A DNA stretch of 13,384 bases, from assembly GCA_012033095.1 (NCBI GenBank), contig JAAUPO010000016.1, positions 1 to 13,384 on the forward strand. The letters run 5' to 3'. The position numbers were made by a program, and so were the translations under genes. The notes under the pieces are model-generated. The model was given only the letters and a program-made list of their open reading frames with translations, was not told the DNA's origin and did no database searches. Every line of letters begins with the position of its first letter. Position 1 is the stretch's first letter. This document shows positions 6,492 to 13,384 of this stretch, one piece after another. The stretch is from Synechococcaceae cyanobacterium RL_1_2 (GTDB taxonomy: Bacteria > Cyanobacteriota > Cyanobacteriia > Cyanobacteriales > JAAUPO01).

Positions 6492-6567
6492 ATTCTCAAT
6501 ATAAAGCTTGTTTAACTTTGCTTATTGCAAAAAAGGGGAGTATGCATTTTCCCTGGGATTGCTATAG

Positions 6568-6615
6568 CTGTCGAGGTCAATAATCGTGATGGGGGATTAT
6601 TATCGACCTCGGCAG
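6568..6615. other. Strong 17-bp hairpin in the crtW-hupE spacer
   Basis: The arms 6568-6584 (ctgtcgaggtcaataat) and 6599-6615 pair with one A-C mismatch and one G-U, around a 14-nt loop. No T-tract follows on either strand. The 752-bp spacer (6197-6948) otherwise holds the MITE, a -10 box and the riboswitch. I see no gene in 6197-6350. Confidence 0.5.
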
Positions 6616-6716
6616 GATCAGGTTGGGTCGCTGTAGGCCTATCTTCACTCCCTAGTTAAGGCCTATCCCATGGATGATGTCCCTAAACTGGGGAAGGAAA
6701 AGCGATCGCCAGGAAG

Positions 6717-6722
6717 TATAAT
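6717..6722 (+). promoter_or_regulatory. Consensus -10 box upstream of the cobalamin riboswitch
   Basis: A perfect TATAAT lies about 25 bp before the riboswitch, predicting a start near 6729. The -35 region (aaggaa at 17-bp spacing) is poor, so an activator or extended contacts may be needed. Confidence 0.45.
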
Positions 6723-6744
6723 TAAATTCTCACTTAATAATTAT

Positions 6745-6890
6745 GGATTGAGGTTTTAGTGGGGAACAGCCACTAAAGGAAACGGGGAAAGCTTGGTGCA
6801 AGCCCAACACTGTCCCGCAGCTGTAAAGGAATAGAAAAGATAGAAATTCTATCCCTATTCCCTAGTCAGAATGCCCGCCTATATCGGTAA
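6745..6890 (+). ncRNA. Cobalamin (B12) riboswitch controlling hupE
   Basis: The core matches the adenosylcobalamin riboswitch: agtggggaacagccact (6757-6773), then GGGGAAAGC with GGTGcAAgcCC (6784-6804), then CtGtCCCGCagCTGTaA (6810-6826). The B12 box, aGTCAGAATGCCCGCC, lies at 6864-6879. The variable hairpin between (about 6829-6862, built on gaatagaaa...ctattc) fits the P6-P7 region. It ends about 60 nt before the hupE start, and no clear terminator intervenes, so translational control is plausible. When B12 is plentiful the downstream transporter should be repressed. Confidence 0.92.
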
Positions 6891-6948
6891 TTAGGGTTTA
6901 AGTGTTTAGTTTGATTCGGTTTTATTCAGTCTCTGCGAGGTACAGAAA

Positions 6949-7671
6949 TTGTTGTCATTGTTAAATAAAAATTCAAATAAATATCCAAATAAATATAATA
7001 AGTATCTAGATATTTATCTAAACAAATATCGTTCGATCGCCACCATTATTACCGTCGCGATCGCAGCGATCGGTTTATGGCTTGCCATGAGTACATCGGC
7101 TTTAGCCCACCATCCCCTGGGAGGAAAAACCCCATCTAACTTTTATGAAGGGTTAATGTCTGGATTTGGCCACCCAATTTTGGGGTTAGATCATTTGGTC
7201 TTTATTGTGGGTTGTGGCCTGTTAGGAGCGGGCATGGTTCGGGGTTTATGGTTAGCCCCCAGTTTTGTAATGGGTACATTGCTTGGAGTGGGGGTACACT
7301 TGGCCGCCCTGAATTTACCAGCAACAGAAATAGTAATTGCCTCTTCTGTAGTGCTCTTCGGTGCTGCCATGGCTTGGGGTGGTTGGCAAAGAAGGGATAA
7401 CCCACTTATTTCTGATATCGTCATTATTTGCTTAGGGGGCGTTGCGGGAATTTTCCATGGTTACGCCTATGGGGAATCGATTATTGGGGCAGAAATGGGG
7501 CCTTTGTTTGCCTACCTAGGGGGGTTAACCTTAATCCAATTGGCGATCGCGACAGGATTATGGTGGTCTTTCCGTCAGCTTAAACAAAAATTCCAGTCCC
7601 AATACTGGTTTGTTTTAAGGTTCATGGGAGCCGCCATGGGAGCCATTGGCATGGTTTTCCTAATTGCCTAA
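6949..7671 (+). CDS. hupE: HupE/UreJ-family membrane protein, probable B12-regulated cobalt (or nickel) transporter
   Basis: This 240-residue protein has a signal-like hydrophobic segment (about 29-50, ending SALA) before the HHPLGG block. The family signature HPILGLDHL (75-83), whose His and Asp residues bind metal, follows, and then about six membrane helices. The second motif, FHGYAYGESIIGAE, also fits. HupE/UreJ proteins carry Ni or Co into the cell, and those under a cobalamin riboswitch are taken as cobalt importers for B12 synthesis. The start appears to be TTG 6949 (or TTG 6952), supported by GAGG at 6937-6940, because no in-frame ATG precedes the signal segment. Unusually, residues 8-27 contain four NKY motifs (NKY at 10, 14, 17 and 25), giving a Lys/Asn/Tyr-rich extension. 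No partner cob genes are in view. Confidence 0.88.
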   Translation: MLSLLNKNSNKYPNKYNKYLDIYLNKYRSIATIITVAIAAIGLWLAMSTSALAHHPLGGKTPSNFYEGLMSGFGHPILGLDHLVFIVGCGLLGAGMVRGLWLAPSFVMGTLLGVGVHLAALNLPATEIVIASSVVLFGAAMAWGGWQRRDNPLISDIVIICLGGVAGIFHGYAYGESIIGAEMGPLFAYLGGLTLIQLAIATGLWWSFRQLKQKFQSQYWFVLRFMGAAMGAIGMVFLIA

Positions 7672-7680
7672 ACTTGATTA

Positions 7681-7777
7681 AGGCCCATCTCAATTATGTA
7701 AATTGCCTACTTTGCTAACGACAAAATAGGGGTTTCAACTCCTAAGATGAGTGTTTCTGCAAAAGTGAGATGCTCCC
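7681..7777. mobile_element. 97-bp MITE-like element with 8-bp flanking direct repeats
   Basis: The left end (aggcccatctcaattatg, 7681-7698) and the inverted right end (gggagcatctcacttttg, reading back from 7777) match at 13 of 18 positions. CTTGATTA flanks it directly on both sides (7673-7680 and 7778-7785), consistent with a target duplication. A third CTTGATTA at 7789-7796 weakens this slightly. Its right 19 bp are identical to bases 1-19 of the window. It sits immediately after the hupE stop. Confidence 0.6.
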
Positions 7778-7929
7778 CTTGATTAGGACTTGATTAAGCT
7801 TAAATGCATATTCAGGGATCGAGCTATGGTCAACCCAAATCGTAAAATTATAGCTACAGATCAAGCTCTTATTGTTGCGGTGAATCTGTTCCCCCTTGCG
7901 AAGAGAGTTAGGAAGATATTTATATTACA

Positions 7930-8021
7930 TAGGCTTTTGGAATAATTATGGGAAACAAATAGAGCTGAAATCAGCCTATGGCCAGGAGAAAAAAATCCTA
8001 TACTAAATCCAATTAACTATA
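7930..8021 (+). repeat. Interspersed repeat, copy B (pairs with 3531-3621)
   Basis: This 92-bp diverged copy of the repeat at 3531-3621 has conserved ends and a variable structured middle. It includes GCTGAAATCAGC (7965-7976) and AGGA-gaaaaaa-TCCT. No flanking duplication is evident. The remainder of the 529-bp spacer 7672-8200 holds the MITE-like element and palindromic bits (for example CCCCTAGGGG at 8055-8064 and ATAAGG/CCTTAT near 8132-8151), and I see no gene in it. Confidence 0.6.
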
Positions 8022-8200
8022 TCTAGCTTAACTTGATTGATTTGCTCTCACCATCCCCTAGGGGTGAAGTGTGTGATGATTCTAGCCCTAATAAGCCTTA
8101 ATATAGCTGTGGTTATGCTAAGGCTACACCATAAGGCGTTGTGCCCTTATTAGGCGTGTCTTAACTTCTCTGGCTGCAGCTATAGTTAGAATTAATCCAA

Positions 8201-11036
8201 TCATGGGTCTGATAATGGGTCTGAACTGCCTTTAATCTGGTGGGTTAGCCAATAGGTCATCATGGAGCCTTTGCCTTTAACTTCAATGATGCCCCTGGCT
8301 TCTAGCTCAAAGCGATCGCTTAGATACCCATAGGCTGATTGGGTGACTTGAATTTTGCCGGGTAAACCGTGGGACTCCATTCTCGAAGCCACATTGACCG
8401 CATCCCCCCACAGATCGTAACTAAATTTTTTGATCCCAATCACCCCCGCCACCACTGGCCCCGTATGGATACCGATGCGCAGTTGAAAGGTCTGATCCTG
8501 GCCCCGTTGAAATTTACTGATTTCCCGTTGCATATCTAGGGCCATATGGGCGATCGCGTTGGCATGATCGGGTTTTGGATTGGGTAAGCCCCCCACCACC
8601 ATGTAGGCATCCCCAATGGTTTTAATTTTTTCAAGGCCATGTTTATCCGCGAGGTGGTCGAAACTGGAAAAAATTTGATTGAGCAGATCTACTAATGCTT
8701 TGGGGGAAGTTTGGGCCGATATTTCTGTAAAGTTCACTAGATCCGCAAATAAAATAGTGACTTCATCAAAACGATCGGCAATCTGGGTTTCTTCACTTTT
8801 TAAGCGATCGGCAATGGATTGGGGCAAAATATTTAACAGTAACCGCTCCGATTTTTCCTGCTCAACCCGGAGGGAAGCTTCCACCTGTTTCCGTTGGGTA
8901 ATCTCATCTACCGTACCTTCGTAGTACAGGATCTGACCATGGTTATCGTAAACGGTACGCACATTTTCAGAAATCCAAATCACAGTGCCATCCTTGCACC
9001 GCACTTGGCTTTCACAGTGGGAGAGGCTGCCTGCTTGGTGCAACACCTCTAATATTTCCTGGCGACGATCGCGATGACGTACAATTGGGTATTAATATCC
9101 GTTAACGCATTAATCAATTCCCCCTCCGACTGATAGCCATACATGGCCACTAGGGCCGGATTAGCACTAATAATGGCTCCGTCATAGCTAGCTTGAAAAA
9201 TTCCTTCAGCGGTGTTTTCAAAAATAGTGCGATACTTTTCCTCTGCTTTTTGAATAGCATTAACCATCCGTCGCCGTTCCGTAATATTTCTTGCCACCCA
9301 AATCACCGAACGGTTGGGCATCGGGGAGACACTAGCCGCAAACCAAATTTCATCACTGCCATGATCTACCGGTACGCTATACTCCACCGAAACGGTACGT
9401 TGGGTGCGCAGTACTTCCTGAATTTTTTCAACGAATAGATCCGCCTGTTCCTTCGGTAAGACATCATGCACCCGCTTACTCAAGCGATCGGCTGGGGGAT
9501 TATATAACACCTCAGAATTGGTATTGACAATTTTGACGTAACGTCCTTCGGCATCAAACACCGTAATTACATCCGTCATTGCCTCAAATAACACCCTCAA
9601 CTCAGCTTCTGAGTTACGCAGGGCATCCTCAATGCGCTCTCGTACTTTAATTTCCTTTTGCAACTGTTCATTGGCCTGGCTTAATTCAGCGGTGCGTCGT
9701 TCCACCCTGAGCTCCAGTTCCTCGTTCATGCGCTGGAGACTTTCTTTGGCTTCCCGTTGCTCGGTGATATCTTCAATAATGCCATCAAAGGAAATTACTT
9801 GGCCTTGATTATTTCTTAAGCCATGGGCACTAATCAAAATCCAAATGGCTTTGCCGTTCTTTTGTAAAACCTGCGCTTCAAATCGTTCTACCCGATGGTG
9901 GGTGATGAGTAAATCAAGGAATTGTTGTTTAACTTCTGGATCGGCATAAATTTGATGTTCGTTGTGGTTAAAGTCGTGGATCAGTTCTTCTGGGCTGCCA
10001 TAACCAAAAATCTTGGCCATACCAGGATTGGCGGTTAGAAATTTTCCGTGAATGGTGGCTTGAAAAATACCTTCCACCGCATTTTCAAAAATATTTTTAT
10101 ATTTGGCCTCCGCCTGTTTGCGATCGCTGATATCAATGCCCACAATAAACGCAGATTTACTTTGGTTATATTTTTGGGCAACTAATAAGAAGGTATAGAC
10201 GCGATCGTTGGTAAAACTTGAAATTTCCTCAAAGGCCTCCTGGTGGGGACTAACAAAAAACTTCTCCACAAAATCCTGAAACTCCAGACTAGAGTTTAAA
10301 AACCCAATGTGGCGGCCCACAAAATCCTGGGGAGTCAAATCAAATTTATGGGCCAAATGTCGATTGACCCCTAAATAATGCAGATCGGCACTAATCCACG
10401 ACACCATGCCCGGTACCGCTTCTAATACGGCCTCTAATTGATCATTGGCCCGTCTTAATTTCGTTTCCGCCTGTTTGCGTTCCGTATTATCAATGCCCAC
10501 TACAAAGGTAGATTCCCCTTGGCCAAACTTATGGGCCACAAGGATGTAGTTACGAATTTTGCCATCGATATGGGCAAAAATTTCTGTGCTGTCATCCTTG
10601 AGGTCTCTCTGAAAAAAATTTTCAATAAAATTTCTAAATTCTGAACCGGTTCTTAAAAAACCAATATCCTTACCTAAAAAGTCCTCAGGGGGCAGCCCAA
10701 ACATTTCCGCTAAATGTTTATTGACCCCCAAATAGGTCAAATCATGGTTAATCCAAGAAACAATTCCTGGTACTGCATTGAGCAGGGTAATTAACTGGGC
10801 TTTCGCTTGATCTAAATTATTTTCTGCTTGTTTGCGTTCTACAATTTCGCTGATTAATTCGTCATTGGCGGCCTGGAGGGCTTGGGTTCGTTCGGCAATT
10901 AAGGCATTCAGGTCAAACCCATCCCCGTCACTAACTTGACCTGTTTTAGCTGGGCGACTTCTTGCCGTAGGGCCTGTAGTTCCGCAATGAGAGCTTCTTT
11001 AGTTTTGTCGTTGTCGGTAATGACCTGGTTATTCAT
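8201..11036 (-). CDS. Five-PAS class III adenylate cyclase, broken by two frameshifts
   Basis: With two single-base repairs this reads as 945 residues. It comprises an N-terminal coiled coil (about 10-70), PAS1 (78-188), PAS2 (198-308), PAS3 (312-432), a coiled coil (433-475), PAS4 (478-596), PAS5 (604-716) and a class III cyclase domain (about 745-930). Metal-binding Asp766 (FADLVNF) and Asp810 (TIGDAYM) are present. Lys806 (KIKTIGDAY) and the Asp of SYDLWGDAVNVASRM are the ATP-selecting pair, so cAMP rather than cGMP is predicted. No membrane segment is seen, so it is a soluble sensor. Breaks are at 10944-10947 (A4 in the coding sense, after QEVAQLK) and about 9075 (after NTQLYV, where one base restores RDRRQEILE). 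ATG 11036 is the best start, the frame beginning MNNQVITD. PAS1/PAS2 and PAS3/PAS5 look like duplicate pairs. Ligands are unknown. Confidence 0.88.
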
Positions 11037-11071
11037 GCACTCCGTTTAATTCAGTTAGTCCAGTTAATCTA

Positions 11072-11202
11072 AGAACGTGTTTGAAAAGGATCAAATGTTG
11101 TTGAATCGCCCCCTAAATCCCCAAAATTGGGGGACTTCATTGGTTAAATCTAGGTGATTTTCCAAAAAATAGGGGGCAAGGGGGGCTTTTTAAACATCCT
11201 CT
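11072..11202. mobile_element. MITE-like repeat upstream of the cyclase gene
   Basis: The outer ends agaacgtgtttgaaaag (11072-11088) and the inverse of ctttttaaacatcctct (11186-11202) match at 13 of 17 positions. Inside are the C/G blocks ccccctaaatccccaaaa/ttggggg (11109-11134) and agggggcaagggggg (11171-11185), as in other repeats here. There is no coding frame or clear target duplication. It fills much of the 386-bp spacer 11037-11422, starting only 36 bp before the cyclase ATG, so it may shape that promoter. Confidence 0.55.
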
Positions 11203-11237
11203 AAGGTTAAATTAACGCTTCATCAAAAAAAAATTAG

Positions 11238-11269
11238 GCTAAGTAGCTAAGTAGCTAAGTAGCTAAATA
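11238..11269 (+). repeat. Four tandem copies of an 8-bp unit (gctaagta)
   Basis: gctaagta is repeated exactly three times from 11238, with a fourth copy (gctaaata) to 11269 and a loose fifth at 11273 (gctaaata). It lies between mscS and the cyclase gene. Such octamer arrays vary between strains by slippage; no function is evident. Confidence 0.75.
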
Positions 11270-11422
11270 TAGGCTAAATAGTTTAAATACCTATAGATCA
11301 TTATTCTTCTAGGAATATGGAGTAATCCAGGGCATTTTTTATGATTTGCAGAAAATTTTCAAGTTTAACTTAAGTTAAAACCTATGATGAAACTGCCACG
11401 GTGATAACCAACGACCATTGGT

Positions 11423-13039
11423 TTATTTGTTCGGGGGTAAAGCATTGATGATGGCTTCAGCTTCGGGGCCCCAGGTAAGCACCCTTTGGGCAAAGGGAAT
11501 TTCAATCCCTTCGCGATCGAAGGCTTCTTTAATGAGCTTTCTTACTAAACGGGATACCACTAAATGTTGACCTGGTTTGACTTTGGTGGAAGTCCGGATC
11601 ACTAAATCCGATTCGCCAAAATCATTTAGGCCACTGACTGTAGTGGGTTCAAGTACCTCCTCACTCAATGCCATTACCTTTTGCCCTACTTCCTGAATAA
11701 CGGTATAAACATGGTCTAGATTAGAGTGATAGGCTACCCCCACTAGCACCACTGCGTACACGTATTCCTTCGAATAATTAACGATCTTGCCCACATCGCC
11801 GTTACGGACTATAAATTGTTTCCCACTAGGATGACGGATGCGGGTTACCCTCAGATCAATTTCCTCTACTACCCCTTCTGCGGTGTCGGTTTCGATAAAA
11901 TCCCCCACTAGGTAGTAGTTATTAAGTAGAATGGCAAAACCGTTGAGGAGGTCATTGACTAGATTTTGGGCCCCTAAACCCACCGCTAAACCGACAATGC
12001 CAGCTCCGGCTAAGATCGGGGTGGGATCAATGTTGACAGTAAATAATACGCTTACCCCCGCCCCAAAATACATCAGGTATCGGGCCATGTTTTCGACGAT
12101 CGGGATAAACGTGAGCCGTTTATTTCGTTCTATGTCCGTTAGATCGTGATCCTTGAGGAGTAAGGTTTCAATCACAATGTTCATTACCTCAATCAGGAGG
12201 GCGGTGAGCATCACGATCGCGATCATTTTTAAGATGGCAACGGCAAGACTATAGATCGGAATTGTTTGAAGAAATGGTAGCTGAACCAGTACTAAACTCC
12301 AGGTGGATAGATAAATAACTAGCTTCAGGCATTGTTTGTAGAGGGGTAGTAGGTTTTGGAAACGGAGGGAATAAATTAATAGTTGGTGGCGATCGCCGTA
12401 TTGTTGAACCCCACGATTTAACATCTCCAAGCAAATGCTGGATAGTTTCACTAGTAAATTACCAAGGGCCAATAAAATATAGATGTGTAAAAACCCGTAT
12501 ATCTTATTGATTAACGATTCTGGCAAAAATAGAAACTTTCCCCCTAACCCAATTAAAAAAATGGTGGTGGTGGTATAAATAAAATTATTGACGGTTTTAA
12601 AGATCTTATTGATGTCCCGCGCTTTAATGGAAACATTGGGGTTAGTGTTGAGCTGATCCCTGGTTTCGTTGAGCGATCGCTTAATCACATTGAGTAAAAT
12701 CACCGCCAAGATAACGCTCAGTAAGGTTTTTAATAAACCCCCAGCCAGATTGACCCAAAAATCTTGGGGCACTTGCAACAACAGATTGGCAGTATAAATG
12801 CGAATATTTTCACCTTGGGATAACAAGAAGCCGTTGAAACCTAGCACCGTAAGATAACCAAGGATGCTAAGAATTTTGACTAGGGTCTGAAGATTGCGGA
12901 TAAAGATCCCTAGGTGCTTCTCTCCCCACCATAGCCATTTGAGGCTGCAAGCATAATTATGGCCTTTTTCAATAAATTCCTTGAGGGTGTAGAAACAACA
13001 AAAAACTAACGCTAACTCTAGGATTACAACCCCCGGCAT
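11423..13039 (-). CDS. MscS-family mechanosensitive ion channel
   Basis: This 538-residue membrane protein has several predicted helices (about 1-20, 50-72, 98-118, 152-172, 180-205, 236-255, 262-292, 318-338). The MscS pore helix follows, with the small-residue pattern GAGIVGLAVGLGAQNLVND (345-363). The beta domain (FIETDTAEGVVEEIDLRVTRIR, PSGKQFIVRNGDVGKIVNYS) and the C-terminal alpha-beta domain (VAYHSNLDHVYTVIQEV) complete the core. It should open under membrane tension to release solutes on osmotic downshock. The extra N-terminal helices place it with the large MscS relatives, not the three-helix E. coli MscS. ATG 13039 lacks a ribosome site. An ATG at 13067 would give MNRYLDIISNAG joined to VVILELALVF if one of five C (13030-13034) were extra, which is a plausible longer N-terminus. 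It lies upstream of the cyclase gene on the same strand. Confidence 0.9.
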   Translation of the reverse strand: MPGVVILELALVFCCFYTLKEFIEKGHNYACSLKWLWWGEKHLGIFIRNLQTLVKILSILGYLTVLGFNGFLLSQGENIRIYTANLLLQVPQDFWVNLAGGLLKTLLSVILAVILLNVIKRSLNETRDQLNTNPNVSIKARDINKIFKTVNNFIYTTTTIFLIGLGGKFLFLPESLINKIYGFLHIYILLALGNLLVKLSSICLEMLNRGVQQYGDRHQLLIYSLRFQNLLPLYKQCLKLVIYLSTWSLVLVQLPFLQTIPIYSLAVAILKMIAIVMLTALLIEVMNIVIETLLLKDHDLTDIERNKRLTFIPIVENMARYLMYFGAGVSVLFTVNIDPTPILAGAGIVGLAVGLGAQNLVNDLLNGFAILLNNYYLVGDFIETDTAEGVVEEIDLRVTRIRHPSGKQFIVRNGDVGKIVNYSKEYVYAVVLVGVAYHSNLDHVYTVIQEVGQKVMALSEEVLEPTTVSGLNDFGESDLVIRTSTKVKPGQHLVVSRLVRKLIKEAFDREGIEIPFAQRVLTWGPEAEAIINALPPNK

Positions 13040-13184
13040 TACTGATAATGTCTAGATATCTATTCATAGTTTGATCTGTTCGTTTCCGTCCGTCCCATCT
13101 TAACCAAAAAGACTAATCCTTTAAATTGGGACGAGGTGGGCGACGATCGCGATCGTTATAGGACTAATCCCATGGGGAAAAAGT

Positions 13185-13213
13185 TTGCAAAATATTCATG
13201 TTTACCCTAATAT
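13185..13213 (+). promoter_or_regulatory. Probable promoter of tRNA-Pro
   Basis: TTGCAA (13185-13190) and TAATAT (13208-13213) are 17 bp apart, predicting a start about 14 bp before the tRNA. The upstream 13040-13184 spacer between mscS and this promoter holds a direct repeat gactaatcc (13111, 13162) and HIP1-like sites. Confidence 0.5.
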
Positions 13214-13233
13214 TGATAATTGTCTGAATTTTA

Positions 13234-13307
13234 CGGGGCGTAGCGCAGCTTGGTAGCGCACCACTTTGGGGTAGTGGGGGTCGTGGGTTCAAATCCCGCC
13301 GCTCCGA
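13234..13307 (+). tRNA. trnP-GGG: tRNA-Pro, anticodon GGG
   Basis: A complete 74-nt cloverleaf is present: acceptor CGGGGCG/CGCTCCG (one G-U), D arm GCGC/GCGC, anticodon stem CCACT/AGTGG with loop TTGGGGT (anticodon GGG at 13268-13270), variable loop GGGTC, T arm GTGGG/CCCGC with loop TTCAAAT, and discriminator A. CCA is not encoded. It reads CCC and CCU codons. Confidence 0.96.
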
Positions 13308-13313
13308 TCAGAC

Positions 13314-13362
13314 AAAAAAGCCTTATCTTTAAGCAGTTTTAGCTTTTGGGTAGGGCTTTTTT
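13314..13362 (+). terminator. Intrinsic terminator after tRNA-Pro
   Basis: AAAAAAGCC (13314-13322) pairs with GGGCTTTTTT (13353-13362), with an inner AAGC/GCTT hairpin, and ends in a T-run 7 nt beyond the tRNA. The A-tract/T-tract symmetry could also serve convergent transcripts. Confidence 0.75.
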
Positions 13363-13384
13363 AATGCGATCGCAGTGTTTAGAC

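Noticed and set aside
8679..8924. + strand frame inside the cyclase region, and similar ones at 9193-9438 and 11931-12149
   Set aside because: Antisense shadows of well-supported minus-strand genes.

Overview
The window looks like chromosomal DNA from a cyanobacterium. The evidence is the gene content (orange carotenoid protein, fluorescence recovery protein, CrtH-type carotene isomerase, CrtW ketolase), a dense scatter of the HIP1 octamer GCGATCGC (more than a dozen copies), and several short cyanobacterial-style intergenic repeats. The exact genus cannot be read from the sequence. FRP beside OCP and CrtW suggests an OCP1-type lineage.

Layout. (1) 1-1682: tail of a short repeat, then crtH on the + strand. 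(2) 1683-3159: repeat-bearing spacer, then a renalase-like FAD oxidoreductase (+). (3) 3160-4023: a decay zone with a broken hicB antitoxin gene (-), an interspersed repeat, a MITE-like element, small tandem repeats, and a striking 20-bp inverted repeat at the ocp promoter. (4) 4024-6196: photoprotection cassette ocp - terminator - frp - crtW (+). CrtW makes the keto-carotenoid that OCP binds, OCP quenches phycobilisome excitation in strong light, and FRP switches OCP off. (5) 6197-7671: a MITE with a 9-bp target duplication, a long hairpin, then a cobalamin riboswitch driving a HupE/UreJ-family probable cobalt/nickel transporter (+). (6) 7672-8200: further short repeats. (7) 8201-11036 (-): a soluble five-PAS class III adenylate cyclase in two frame-broken pieces. 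(8) 11423-13039 (-): an MscS-type mechanosensitive channel. (9) 13234-13307 (+): tRNA-Pro(GGG) with promoter and terminator.

A recurrent oddity is that otherwise well-conserved genes are broken by single-base losses: ocp at a T4 run, the crtW start at an A4 run, the cyclase at an A4 run (minus-strand sense) and again at a GATCGCGATCG motif. Each break is repaired by adding one base. That clustering argues for homopolymer or methylated-motif sequencing error, or less likely for recent inactivation of the photoprotection cassette. It should be resolved before any conclusion that this strain lacks OCP. I found no clear undescribed multi-gene system. The most interesting non-coding signals are the ocp dyad, the MITEs with target duplications, and a diverged 91-bp repeat family with a hairpin pair that may covary.
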